From Asterias amurensis (taxonomy: Eukaryota; Echinodermata; Asteroidea; Forcipulatida; Asteriidae), in contig NC_092668.1 of assembly GCF_032118995.1 (NCBI RefSeq), positions 14,921,501 to 14,985,500 on the forward strand: 64,000 bases of DNA. The letters are read 5' to 3'. Below the pieces are notes generated by a model. The model was given only the letters and a program-made list of their open reading frames with translations, did no database searches and was not told the DNA's origin. This document shows positions 30,299 to 42,100 of the stretch, in pieces. The position numbers and the translations under genes are program-made. How positions within the stretch are numbered: position 1 is the first letter of the stretch; each line of letters opens with the position of its first letter.

Positions 30299-30830
30299 TT
30301 TAAAGTCACCTGGAAGTGGTATTTTTTCAAAATAAAGCTTTTGTCACTAATATATGTGTTTTGATGAGTGGAATGTGAATAAACAATTAACTAAGGTTTA
30401 AAAAAATCAGTTCTTATGTTATTTACAAATTTAAGAGTAGACCCTGACCCGAGAGGGCGCTGTTCGTGACGTCAATCGAGGCAGACTTTGCCTGTAGTAA
30501 TGCGTAGAATAAACACAATTGCAAAGTACATGTACGGACCAAGTCGTGAGTTTGTACGTTTCAAAACAAAACAAAAAACTTTTTGAAATGTTCCAACTCA
30601 CGACTTGGACGTACATGTACTTTGCACGTGTGTTTACTATACGCATTGCAGGCAAAGTCTGCCTCGATTGACGTCACAAAAGGGGTAGGCGGAGTCAGCC
30701 CCCAAACAACTTTATATATTTTTTAAACATATAAATCGTGACAAACAATTACTAAAAAAATTGTTTTATTGTTCGTAAGCATATACTCTTATGTTTGAAA
30801 GAAAAAAATTATATTTCCAGGTGACTTTAA
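30299..30830. mobile_element. MITE, family E (TTTAAAGTCACCTGGAA termini) with internal hairpin
   Basis: The ends read TTTAAAGTCACCTGGAAGTG on the left and TTCCAGGTGACTTTAA on the right. Inside, two arms of about 105 bp (about 30451-30560 and 30587-30690) form a second inverted repeat, with CGTGACGTCAATCGAGGCAG on one side and CTGCCTCGATTGACGTCAC on the other. It is non-coding. Confidence 0.85.
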
Positions 30831-31320
30831 TTATGGGATTCCATTGAAACGTTGTGTCGAGCATTTATATGCCAGTATAAATTCAGTATTTAAGTGTTTA
30901 CTATTTTAGTTCACTACCAATTTCTTTTATGAAAAATCTACTTTAAATTAGTTGGACTCCAGGTCATGTTGCCTTGGTAACAGACCCAGACAACACTTGT
31001 TTACCATTAGACTAGACAGTTTACAGACATGATTATTTGATCTACTTAAGTTCCACCTGTAATTTGTTGCCCTTGAAAATAACCCAAAAAAATTGTGCAT
31101 TGAAAATCCTGAACTGCCCATTGAACCTATCATAATCATGAGTACATGAAGGTCAGCCCATGTTGTTTCATTTTAGGACCATCGTTTTCAGAAAAGTCAC
31201 TGTAGGCCTACAGATGAATTTACAGCATAAATTCACTTTGTTTCGCTTTTATCAACATCTGCTATACCATGGCATACCCATTAAATGCATCTATTTGACA
31301 TTTTATTTACATTTCTCAAC

Positions 31321-31366
31321 CTGAGTTGTTTGTTTCCGTAAATTATATCGAGTGAGTAAATAAATG
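31321..31366. repeat. Inverted partial copy of the 28240-28286 repeat
   Basis: Forty-six bases match 28240-28286 in opposite orientation with about one mismatch. They include AAATTATATCGAGTGAGTAA. No homology continues beyond, so this is a fragment of the same foldback family and not the far end of one large element. Confidence 0.7.
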
Positions 31367-32050
31367 TCGTCACCAGTAGGGAAACTAAAGGTTATAATGA
31401 GGTTATATATATTTATCAGACGATGGCATTGACAAGTAGTCGTACGATGTTCACTTATCCAATGGGGTCCTAGCTCTTAAGTGTTGACTGACCTTACACA
31501 CATACTAGTGGTTGTGACTGATCATGCAATGGTGCATGACGCAATTATGTGGGCTTCCCCAAAAACCTTGCACAAAACTATTTGTAAGCTGTTAAGTACA
31601 CATACATTATAGATTACCCTACCTTATATTTTTTTACCAAGGTGTTTTATGTAAGATGTGTGACTGCCCATGCGGCAATACATGCAATTGTGCTCAGCCC
31701 TAAAACGGTTGTGATATAATTTGCCAATCGCTCTGAGAATAGCAGGTGTATTGGACCTTTCAACGCAATTCTAGGTTCTCCAATTTCGGTAAGATTTTTT
31801 TAGCTTGTAGATAATTAGTGTTGCTCATTGAAAGAAATAGGTCACCAGCCAACGTTTTGGTAATACTGTTCAGACTGTTAGTACTGCCTCACTTTTCCCC
31901 TTTAAAATGTTGGGTGATTTTTTTGAGTGGGCTATTGTTGGTTACGAAGGTTGAGTGTGAATATACAGTCTGACCTTCCTAGAGAAGTTACAAAAAGATC
32001 CCAATAGTCTGAGGGTCTGAGTTAAACCGATTCCAATGCCGATAGTTTTA

Positions 32051-32434
32051 TTTAAAAGATAACGTTGCCTTGGATCGGTCGAGTTGGCCTTTGAAAGGCG
32101 TTTGTAACCGTTTGCTATAAAATGCAAATGGGTAGAAAGATGTTGTAAAAGTAGAATACAATGATCCACAAAATCATGCCTAGAAATTGCATGGTTTTCC
32201 TTTTACCTCGTCGACCACCAATGTCGGCCATTTATGGGAGTCAAATGTTTGACTCCCATAAATGGCCGACCGTATTAGTTCGCAAAGTAAAATGAAAACC
32301 ACGCAATTTCAAGGCAAACTTGTGTGGACCATTGTATTCTACTTTTACAACATCTTGATCCAACCATTGCGTTTTATAACAAACGGTTACAAACGCTTTT
32401 TATAGACCGATCCGAAGGCAACGTAGTCCTTTAA
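32051..32434. mobile_element. Foldback MITE, family F (AACGTTGCCTTGGATCGG), copy 1
   Basis: The element is an almost complete palindrome. The left arm starts with AACGTTGCCTTGGATCGG, the centre is GGCCATTTATGGGAGTCAAA facing its complement near 32225-32265, and the right arm ends CGATCCGAAGGCAACG. Copy 2 is at 40629-41018. It lies about 1.1 kb upstream of the start codon of desaturase copy 2. Confidence 0.88.
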
Positions 32435-33514
32435 TTCAGGGTGAGTTTGAAACTATTTGAAACGACAATTGAGAGACGAAGGTATGTTAATTTATCCACG
32501 GAGGCAAAGTATAGATCTAATGATTCGGTTTCGGGAACCGTTCGATTATACATGTATAAATTCTACACAATAAAATTAACCTGTGAAAATTCACCTCAGC
32601 AGTTTGTATTCTTTTAGCTTAAAAAAAAGATTCATTTTTGTGAAATATTGTTTAACATCTGCAAAATTCTGGTTTTCCCTCTTTCAAGACGGAAATGTTT
32701 ATTAATACACAAGAAGTACAATCTTTGCCTGCCACGTGCATTGCATTCCATTTACCGTTTTGACCGTGCATGCACAAGAAACACATCAGATTGTCCATCT
32801 GCGTGATCATTTATGCAATACTGGAAAAGTTCGTGATGAAATGCAATTATAGAGCTGACATTGTAATGCAATGCCGATAAAGCCTTCTGCTGTACGCGTT
32901 TGATATGCACGTATCGTTTTACCTCGGAATAAAAAGTACAAAACGCTCAATGAATTACGCATCAATTCACAAAAAATGAACCACAGAGTGTATTTTATCT
33001 TTTTTCTTTTTGCATGAGTCGTCATTAATATGAGTCAATTATCGTGATATAGAGTTCAAGTGTTTACTTGAAAAACACAATATAATATGCCCGATGGATA
33101 TTTTGCGTAAAAAATACATTTCGGAGATTCTTTCAGTAAATGCTTAGTTTGCTATGGAAACTCGAGTTCAATCAACTGTCGACGATGACGTCATATAAAT
33201 GGGAATAAACTTTTTCCAAAAGGCATGTATCGTTAGTATCAATACATTCCAGATAACGAAACCCAATTGCAGAAGTCTGGTATCAGCAGACAGACTATGA
33301 ACCTATGTGTCATGCTCGGATGTTACTGCACATCGAGTCTAAAACCAAAGCTTCAATTGAAAAGTAACGATTCAATTGTTGTGGTTACTTTACTAAGATC
33401 AAATCATAAAAACAGATTCTTCCGGTGTCCGTGATATACATTTTCCTCATAGGAAATTTAAGGCACATCTTTATTTGTCTCTGATAGGATAACTTGCGAG
33501 TTCATTAAGTCAAA

Positions 33515-35472
33515 ATGGCCCCACGAAACCACATCTACTCTTCGGTGGAGTTGACCCCGGATGAAGGCAACGCAGAGCAGGTACAAGAGGAGCATGGTGA
33601 GACCGACATGCCGGGGACAGAGTCGGCGGAGATGGCCGACAGTCAGCTAGGAGATGGGGTGAAAGTCCCGACGAGAATTGTGTGGCGTAACGTTGTTATT
33701 ATGGCGGCGTTGCACATTGCATCCGTCTATGCTTTCTTGTTTCTGACGTGGAAGTGTCGAGCGAACACGCTCCTTTGGGGTAAGTGTCTTTGCTCTAAAA
33801 TTTGCATTTTTTCTCCAACTGACGTCAAAAATAAACTGAAAGGTGATCCACCTTTTAGGACGCTCATTCAGGAAACATGCACAAGTTTGTGTGGGACAAT
33901 TATTGATTGCAGAGATTTAACGAAATGAAACTATGAACAAAACATGACTTTTACGGACTCTAGCTCTGATGCTGCCGATCAGCAGTGTGTGTTCGAATCT
34001 CTTGGTCATGACACGTGCGTTCCTAAGGAGAATACTAAACCATTATTGACATGTTATTTTATTGTTTGTGTCTTTTCAGCTATCGGGCTTTATCTTTGCG
34101 GCGGTATTGGCATAACAGCAGGGGCACATCGGCTGTGGGCTCATCGCACATACAAAGCAAAGCTCCCTCTACGGATACTCCTTGGAATGTTTAACTGCGT
34201 AGCACTCCAGGTGAATAGACACCACAAAATCCCACATTCAATGTTTTTTTTTGTATAACAGAAACTACAAATTCAGGGCCAGTGGAATCACAAATGCATT
34301 ACTCAACAAAACCACACAAACCGTCGACATCACTTGATTGCGCCTTGCACACAGCAACGTCGACATTCTTTTTTATAACGTCACAAAACCCCACCGTTAA
34401 ACTTGATGTGGCTTGTAAGTGGTTAAAGCTCCTGCAGTTAAAGTTAATAGTTCGTAGCATGATCACATACCAGCACTAAACTACAAATCACTTGTCAGTC
34501 TTTCTATTTATCTAATGACATGAGACATCACAACATCATGTCTACCAAGCTGAACAAAATATTGTAACCGACAAAGCTCTCATGATGAACATGATTGATA
34601 AATCCAACAAGTGTGACTAAGGCAGCTTTTTGTTTTTGCAGAATGACATCTACGATTGGTCACGAGACCACCGAGTTCACCACAAGTACTCGGAGACCGA
34701 GGCCGATCCACACAACGCCACAAGAGGGTTCTTCTTCGCTCACGTCGGCTGGCTCCTTTGCCGAAAACATCCTAAGGTGATCGAGAAAGGGTCTAGAATT
34801 GACCTTCGTGACCTCTTGGATGACCCAGTGGTGAAATACCAAAGAAAGTAAGTAGGAGTTACTTTTTGAATGTGTGTCAGTGCGAAACGATGAATGTTGC
34901 ATTCCAATTCGTAATGTTGTTGTGGTGTTTTGTGGCAGGTACTAGCTGTACTCCAATTAGTAATGTTGTGGTGTTTTGTGGCAGGTACTAGCTGTATTCC
35001 AATTCGTAATGTTGTTGTGGTGTTTTGTGGCAGGTTCTATCTCCCGTTGATTTTGTTCTTCTGTTTCATCTTACCGACTGCTGTACCGGTGATCTGCTGG
35101 GGAGAATCCATCTGGAACGCCTTTTACGTTGCTGGGCTGCTACGCTACTGCTTCACTCTCAACTGTACATGGTTGGTGAACAGCGCAGCCCACTTGTGGG
35201 GGAACAAGCCGTACGATCGCTTCATCAACCCTTCGGAGAACAGATTCGTGTCCTCTTTGGCAGTTGGTGAAGGCTGGCACAACTACCATCATACCTTCCC
35301 ATGGGATTACAAGACAGGGGAATTCGGCTGGAAGATCAACATAACAACCATGTTCATAGATCTGATGGCAACCCTGGGCCAGGCCACAGAGCGGAAGGTA
35401 GTGCCCAAAAAGGTCATACAAGCCAGGATGCAGCGCACTGGCATTTTGGGTGCAGGAGTGGGATGCGACTAA
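33515..35472 (+). CDS. SCD: Stearoyl-CoA (acyl-CoA delta-9) desaturase, copy 2, 346 aa
   Basis: Exons 33515-33779, 34080-34210, 34642-34847 and 35034-35472 (1041 nt, GT-AG) match copy 1 in lengths and phases except for 18 nt in exon 1. The ER-membrane di-iron enzyme should make delta-9 monounsaturated acyl-CoA. Histidine boxes are HRLWAH (105-110), HRVHH (142-146), HNYHH (283-287), with His254 in NSAAH. The cytosolic N-terminus before the first hydrophobic helix (about 58-80) is acidic and diverged from copy 1, while exon 3 differs at one residue only (Asp versus Glu). Intron 3 (34848-35033) carries three tandem acceptors, of which only the last gives an open frame. A good acceptor (TCTCTGATAG) 24 bases upstream of the ATG suggests an unmapped 5' UTR exon. 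A possible AATAAA is at 36800-36805. Confidence 0.95.
34929..35033 (+). promoter_or_regulatory. Tandem triplicated 3' splice acceptor in desaturase intron 3
   Basis: The stretch GTTTTGTGGCAGGT, with its intervening sequence, recurs so that acceptor AGs fall at 34937-34938, 34983-34984 and 35032-35033. The first two are followed by GTACTAG, which in the exon frame gives Lys-Tyr-stop. The third is followed by GTTCTAT and gives the conserved Lys-Phe-Tyr. Copy 1 has the same arrangement with two acceptors (21878-21880 and 21933-21935, minus strand). Confidence 0.85.
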
Positions 35473-37689
35473 GCCCCCTTTCGAATTACAAACACAGCTT
35501 TTGTATTGCTGTATAAGAAGAGTACTAGCATTACTGTTATTTTTTCATGTCATTTAAGGAACTTAGTAAACAGCTTTGATTAATTAAAGGATTAGGTTTG
35601 CTATATTATGTTTTTCCACAGCAAATGTGTGTGGATTTCAAAAGTTGACTTGTATGTGTATGTTTTTGTGTTTAAGATGAATTATTGTGTATTGCTGATA
35701 ATGACATTGTTTAAAAACAGCGCCTTCCTCTACAGAATGCGAAACGACAAAAACATTTTATCCAATAAGTTCACAGTTGTAAACAACGAACAAACTCTGG
35801 CTAAAATCATGTTCATGGTGACAGCCAAAGTACCGAAAACAAACAAAAGTGAAACACATTTTTATAAATGCACCCTGCCAAAGGATGGCATGGCTGGCTT
35901 ATAACTGTCATTACTATATTTATATTATAACAATTTTGGTGAAATTTCTAAATGTATTTAATTGGTGTGTACTTTGGTATTGTAAGATTGAAATATAAAT
36001 GCTCACATATTTCACTATTAAACTTGGCATTGGTAAGATTGAAATTTAAATGATCACAGGTTTCACAGAAACTTGGTATAAAGATGGTGGAAAACTCCCC
36101 TTGTGACATATTTCCCGGAACTGCTTTAATTTTGATGTCGCTGGTCCAAACAAAATCCGAAGTTTGAAAACAGAAAGGGAAAAAGTGAGTGTTATTAAAC
36201 TGAAAAGTCTGTCGACTCTGATGTGAATATCGGCCTTAGATAACTCCTTATGTTTGCCTCGTATTTTAAGCTGTAGCTTTTCCATGTTGAATTTTGGGAC
36301 TAAAATATTATTCTTAACATTAACACTTTATTAATATTAAACTTATATTCTTAGACTGAAGTGCACTAAAAATCAAGGTCACATGGACAAGTGCCATTTT
36401 GAAGAAAAAACCCTAGGAAACTGCAGTTGCTACAATAGAAGTTAAGTGGTAGTTTCATGTGACTTCCATGTATTTATAGTGTTGTGTGGTGCATCACTTC
36501 AAAAACAGTCTTGTTGAAAAAAGGTGTTTTCACTCAGAATAACCCAAAATTCATTTCACACCAATAATTTGCGGCCAAGAGCATTTGAACATGCCTATAA
36601 ACTTTATCTATTTATTTTTTGAAAGTACAGGAATTTAGACTTGAAAGTCATGTAAAAGTGCCTAATTAGCTGTGAAAAAAAACGTTCACTTTCTTTTCGT
36701 TTTATGAGAAAATATCAAATTTGGAACATTTCAGTATGTTGTTGTATTACCGTTTTTAGTTTAACTATTGTTATTGTTATTTCAACATTGCCTATACTAA
36801 ATAAAAATAAACAAAAACTGCACGAATGTTCCAAATACAATGGAGAGTAGTTATTTTTGTCAGCACTGCAATTTTAATAATTACTACATGTATATCCATC
36901 ACAACAAACAACTTGTCCTTTTTCGTTTATCAACAAGAAGTAGACTGCATAATAAGGACTAGGCCTCCCACCATTTTAGAACTGTGTTTTGCGAATGAAT
37001 AGACCACATGTGTTGGCTAAACTCTCTTCGAACAGAGTGAAACGCACCTCTGATGCACAATGCACGTCTGCCTTTTTGGGAGTCAATTTCTTTGTGTACA
37101 TTTGGCTCCCAAAATGGCGGACGAGATGAGTTGAGTGCGATGCGCGTTGTGCTAGGGGTCGGGAAGTCGGGCTTTGGTTGCGGTGAGAAGGGGGTCTTCA
37201 TTTGGCGGGCTGGAACTCATTTTGGGGGTTTCTCGCATCACCATGTTGTTGTTTTTTAGGGTGGGGGCTTGGTGGAGGTGTAGAAGGGTCACCCGGTAAC
37301 AACAATGGAGTAATTGCTGGTGAGAAGCTTTGGATAGACCATAGAACAAGGAACAGACAGGGTTACGCAGCGGCGCGTGCTCATAATTATTAATTAAAAT
37401 GAAAATTAGACGTTGCAAGAGGGCCACGTGGGTGACCGCGGCGTGTGGTAGAGGGCGGTTGCGTAATTTCGCGTAATTTCGCAACCGCACACCTTGTTTA
37501 TGGATTATCAGTTTGAAAAAACAATAAGCACAGGTGTTGTATTTCCAAATAGAATTCATTCAACAATGGAGTCAGTGTGCCACTTTGTTCCTTGCTCTAT
37601 GCTTTGTTCAAACCATAGTTCAACATTGCTCCATGGTTCAACATAGTTTGTAATCATACAGTTATAAACACAGCTTTATATATATTTAT

Positions 37690-38042
37690 ATATATTTGGT
37701 TTGCGGTAACACCATGTGTGTATCTACTTGCCAGGTAGAGTTGTTCTTAGGGAACTGTCTTGCTTTATTCTACTGCCGTGGAGTAGATAATCGGAGGTTC
37801 GGGAGACTTCTCAGTTTTGAAAAGAACTGTCCTGCTTTATAACTATTCAGGGCGGATGGTATAGAAATTTGACTACTACTTTAGCTTATAGGATCGGAAT
37901 AACTGTTCTGCCGCGGAGTCAGTTCGGAATTGGTCTCAACGTTTCGACTAGCTTGCTCTAGTCATCGTCAGGAGACAATTCACTAAGAACAAGTCTACCT
38001 GGCAAGTAGATACACACATGGTGTTACCGCAAACCAAATATA
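37690..38042. mobile_element. MITE, family G (GGTTTGCGGTAACACCATG termini)
   Basis: Terminal inverted repeats of about 50 bp are nearly perfect: TTTGGTTTGCGGTAACACCA on the left and TGGTGTTACCGCAAACCAAA on the right, each followed inward by sequence containing CTACTTGCCAGGTAGA. The body includes CTAGTCATCGTCAGGAGAC. AT-rich TATATA flanks suggest insertion at a TA target. Confidence 0.88.
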
Positions 38043-38449
38043 TATTGATACCCCACCATGCAATGCCTCAAATCCTATACACAGCTTTATAGTTTATACT
38101 TCTAAGTTCTTGAGGTTCTACCTCCACGATCTCACCACCTCCATGAAAACACCTATTGTTCGGTACAATAAACGCGATGTGATTTCGAGGCCGATTGTGG
38201 TCGTCTTTCTTGATGATCAGTCAAAAGGCACGAATTTAAATAACAATCAAAGCTTCGGCAAGGCCTTGAAATATGGCTTGGGTTTACAGCTTTCTTTTTA
38301 TGGATATCTCTAGCAATGGATGGCTTCGCTTCGGTGCAGATTAGCTGGACATTGTCCAACAGTAGTACGTGTAGATCAATACGGTCAGTGCAACTATTGG
38401 CCTACAATAGCTTTAGGGTGTGTGTGATATTGGTTAGGATTCAAGCACG

Positions 38450-38590
38450 CTAGTTGCAGTTTACAGTCACATGATGCGTTGGTTGGAGTCTACACACTCA
38501 CACGGTAGCAGTTTACTTTTTGAGGCGTAAAGTCCAAGGTTGTGTCACGCCCCTTCAAATTCTAGAGTTCTACAAGCTTCATTAAAGCAG
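38450..38590 (+). other. Candidate 5' UTR exon of the acyl-CoA synthetase
   Basis: The first coding exon of the synthetase begins right after an acceptor (TTTACCACAG, AG at 39144-39145), only 8 bases before the ATG, so a non-coding exon must lie upstream. The strongest nearby donor is AAAGCAG with GTAAGC at 38591. The left edge is arbitrary. Transcript data are lacking. Confidence 0.35.
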
Positions 38591-39153
38591 GTAAGCTCGC
38601 TGCAGTGCAATACATTATTTGTTGATAATAGGTGAATAATAAACTGTAGTATTTTAACCTGTAACTTTATGGACCTAGACTAGAGTTCAATATGGGTACC
38701 GTTCAATATGTGTTCTGATCGTGGAGTAGGTTCTCCATCCATGCTCTGATGAAAGTCAAGAAGCTTGCACCATCTTTAGTGACCCGCCCCCAAAAAGAGG
38801 GGAACTTTATTGGCAGTGAGAATGACCAGTGCATGTGGAAATTATATTTTATATAGAAAGAAAGATTTACACTGCACCATATGGTTCCTTGCTCTGTATC
38901 TATATGCTCTAATTTGTATTCTATGTTTTTACTTCTGCTGAAGCTTGAATTTACATTTGTTTAAATTAAATCAAGGGTACGAGGTTCATGGATGACCCCT
39001 TAAAGAACTTGTTTGGTAATCCTAACTAAAGCCTGCATGCTAAAATTATAAAGAGTAGTTTTTTAAAAGCATCCGGCAAAATTTCATATGAAATAATCCT
39101 ACAGTTACAAACTAAACTAAACCAAATTTTCTGATTTTACCACAGAATCCGTC

Positions 39154-42100
39154 ATGGCCAGTAGCGGAGTGACAGAACAGCTTAAAAAGCTAGGACTTCC
39201 GGATATTGATCCCAAACAGCAGTCAGTAGAGCTACCAGTAAGTTGAAATGATTGAGTTTATGTTTTATATCTAAACTGGAATTGCAAAACCCCAAACTTT
39301 AGATCATACTTCCACAGTATCTCGTTTTTTAAAATATTACAACTTTTTTTCTTCTGAAAGGGAACTACAGAGTACGTGCGCGTTTCCCCACTAGTCAAAG
39401 ATGGGAAGCTCATATCAAGATTCTACGACGGAGTTGAATCGCTACACGACTGTTTCATGCGTGGCTTGAAACTCTCTGGTAAGTTCATTAATTTGACTCT
39501 GGTCTTAAAGTCCAGGACGCCATTTGGCTTGAAGTGACCACTTGACCATGGTCAGTCCTTTATTCTTAGACTCGGTCCAGTAATCCCTAATCAAATTATT
39601 AACTCCTACTGCCAGTTTCTTAATCCAAATACAGATTTCTTGTGGAAGATTTACTTGTTATTGTTTTCCTTTGTGATATGATTGGCATAACGTGCATCTG
39701 TTTGTTTTGTAACTTGGTTAGATTTCAAAAGGCCCCCTTTTAAGATCCCAATGCTAAGAGAAAAGAGAATTAGCTGTTGCAAACTGCTTAACCAAAATGG
39801 ACGTTGAAATGTTTTGCTATCAGTTAACGCAAAGCCATAAGTGGGCCAAGTTTAAGACAGTATTTTCTCTCTAAATGTTACCCTTCATTATCTTGCCATT
39901 TTACTCCTGTTCCTGTTTATACAGCAAATGCACCATGTCTTGGATGGAGGGCGATGGATAATCATCCATACTGCTGGATAACCTATGAGCAGGTATTATT
40001 TATTTATTTTGAATACTTGTTTGTTTGGGTTTAAGGACACCTATTGGTAATTTTCAAAGACCAGTCTTCTCACTTGGTGTATCTCAACATATGCACAAAA
40101 TTTGGCATTATCCCAATATGGGACTTTGCCGAGCATAAAGTAGAAGATAACACACCTGTGCAAATTTGAACTCCATTTGTCGCGAAGTGGCGAGATGATA
40201 ATGGAAGAAAAAACACCCTTGCCACTCGAAGTTGTGTGCTTTCAGGTGCTTGATTTCAAGACCTCAAAATAATTCTGAGGTCTTAAAATCAGGTTCAAAT
40301 ATTTCAGTGGAAAATTACTTCTTTCTCAAAAACTACGTCACTTCAGAGGGAGCCGTTTCTCACAATGTTTTACACTAGCAATAGCTCTTCATTGATCTCT
40401 AACAAGTAAGTTTTGATGCTAACAACTATTTTGAGCAATTACCAATAGTATCCAGTGCCTTTAAACCACAACACATTGTAGGTTGCATTGCAATGCAATA
40501 TTAAAATGACATGTTTACAAAATTAAATAATTGTACAAATGATTTTATGCAAAATCGGGACCAGCCAGATGTTGTTGATAAAAGGTTTCAACACAATACA
40601 TGTATACATAAAATATACATTAAATTGGTTAAAGGAACACGTTGCCTTGGATCGGACGAGTTGGTCAAAACAAAAGCGTTTGTAACCGTTTTTTATAAAA
40701 TGCATATGGTTGGAAAGATGTTTTAAAAGTAGAATACAATGATCCACACAAGTTTGCCTCGAAATTGCGTGGTTTTTCTTCTACTGTGCGAACTAACATG
40801 GTCGGCCATTTATGGGAGTCAAAATTTTGACCCCCATAAATGGCCGACGTGTTAGTCGACGAGGTAAAAGGAAAACCACGCAATTTCGAGGCATGTTTGT
40901 GTGGATCATTGTATTCTACTTTTACAACATCTTCCTACCCATATGCATTTTATAAAAAACGGTTACAAACGCTTTTCAAAGACCAACTCGACCGATCCAA
41001 GGCAACGTGTTCCTTTAAAGAACTAGACAATCATTTCAAAATGCAATCATGTTGTCATTAAATCTTTGACAGCTGGGATTTAAAAGAATTTCTGTAGCTG
41101 TCAGTTATTCACAGAGGTGGAACCAACCCCGTCATGTTGCTTTCTCTCAAATGCTGTTGTGTATAGTCAGATTTAAGGGGTGGGGGGGGGGGGGCTATTA
41201 TGTCTACATTTGGTGGACTGCTACAGTTTTTTACCCCATAGTCGGGTTTATATGCACAAACTTTGAAGTATATTACGGCCTATGTATGACAATTCATCCA
41301 TATAGACCAATTCATTAATCTTAAGCTTTTATTTTTAATCCCGAAAAAAAGTCATGACTTCTTTTTCTCTTAGGTATACGCTCGGGCGATGAATTTTGGT
41401 TCTGGTTTGATCCAAAAGGGGTTATCTGCTGGCAATGACACGTACATCGGTATCTACTGTATGAATAGAGTTGAGGCAAGTACAAGGCATCTAGTATATA
41501 TCTTTTGGACGAGGTGTGTTTCAAGTTGAATCCAAATCACTTTTGTCTGGATCTTTTTGATAAGTCCATTGCACTCGGCCAAGACACAACACGCATAAAA
41601 AGCATCCGAACTTTCTTGGGTAGGATTCGAACCCATGACCTTTTGTACTTAAGAGCAGTCGCTGCATGAACCACAAGATCATCTCAACACGAAAGGCAAG
41701 CCTGATGGATTGTTCTTGTAAGGGCAAGGCTATTTTTTTCTAAGTAAAGATCACCGAATAGAAGTAAATGTAAATCAAGAGGGGCACTTAAGCAATGACC
41801 AGGGCCCTATTTCATAAAGCCTGTAAGCACAAAAGTAAATGTAAATCAAGAGGGGCACTTAGGCAATGACCAGGGCCCTATTTCATAAAGCCTGTAAGCA
41901 CAAAAGTTTGCTAAGCACATAAAGTATTGCTTAGCAGTAACATGTTACCAGCCAAAATCACGTTAAGTTTACATTGATGTGATTGGTGCCCTACTAATGT
42001 TTGCTTACCAAAGACATTTGTCAAGCAATGTTTTCTGCTTAACACCTTTATGGAATGTGGGCATGGAGGCAACTACCTCTATTACCTTAAGGAGTTATCA

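Larger units (their letters stand above)
23871..33514. other. 9.6-kb head-to-head spacer between the desaturases, filled with foldback elements
   Basis: This divergent intergenic region must contain both promoters. Most of what can be recognised is mobile DNA: foldback elements at 24053-24406, 25811-26301, 30299-30830 and 32051-32434, a SINE-like foldback at 28201-28417 and a mariner-like derivative at 28431-29609. Sequence at 26340-26720 resembles the 3' part of a retroelement but cannot be assigned. I see no gene beyond one short secretory-type reading frame at 27831-27944. Confidence 0.6.
35473..39153. other. Spacer between desaturase copy 2 and acyl-CoA synthetase
   Basis: The first 1.3 kb probably includes the desaturase 3' UTR. 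A 353-bp inverted-repeat element is at 37690-38042. A candidate non-coding first exon of the synthetase ends at 38590. I see no other gene. The reading frame at 35608-35904 has no family features. Confidence 0.5.

Noticed and set aside
35608-35904. A 98-aa gene after desaturase copy 2
   Set aside because: Low-complexity composition, no family features, and a position expected for the desaturase 3' UTR.
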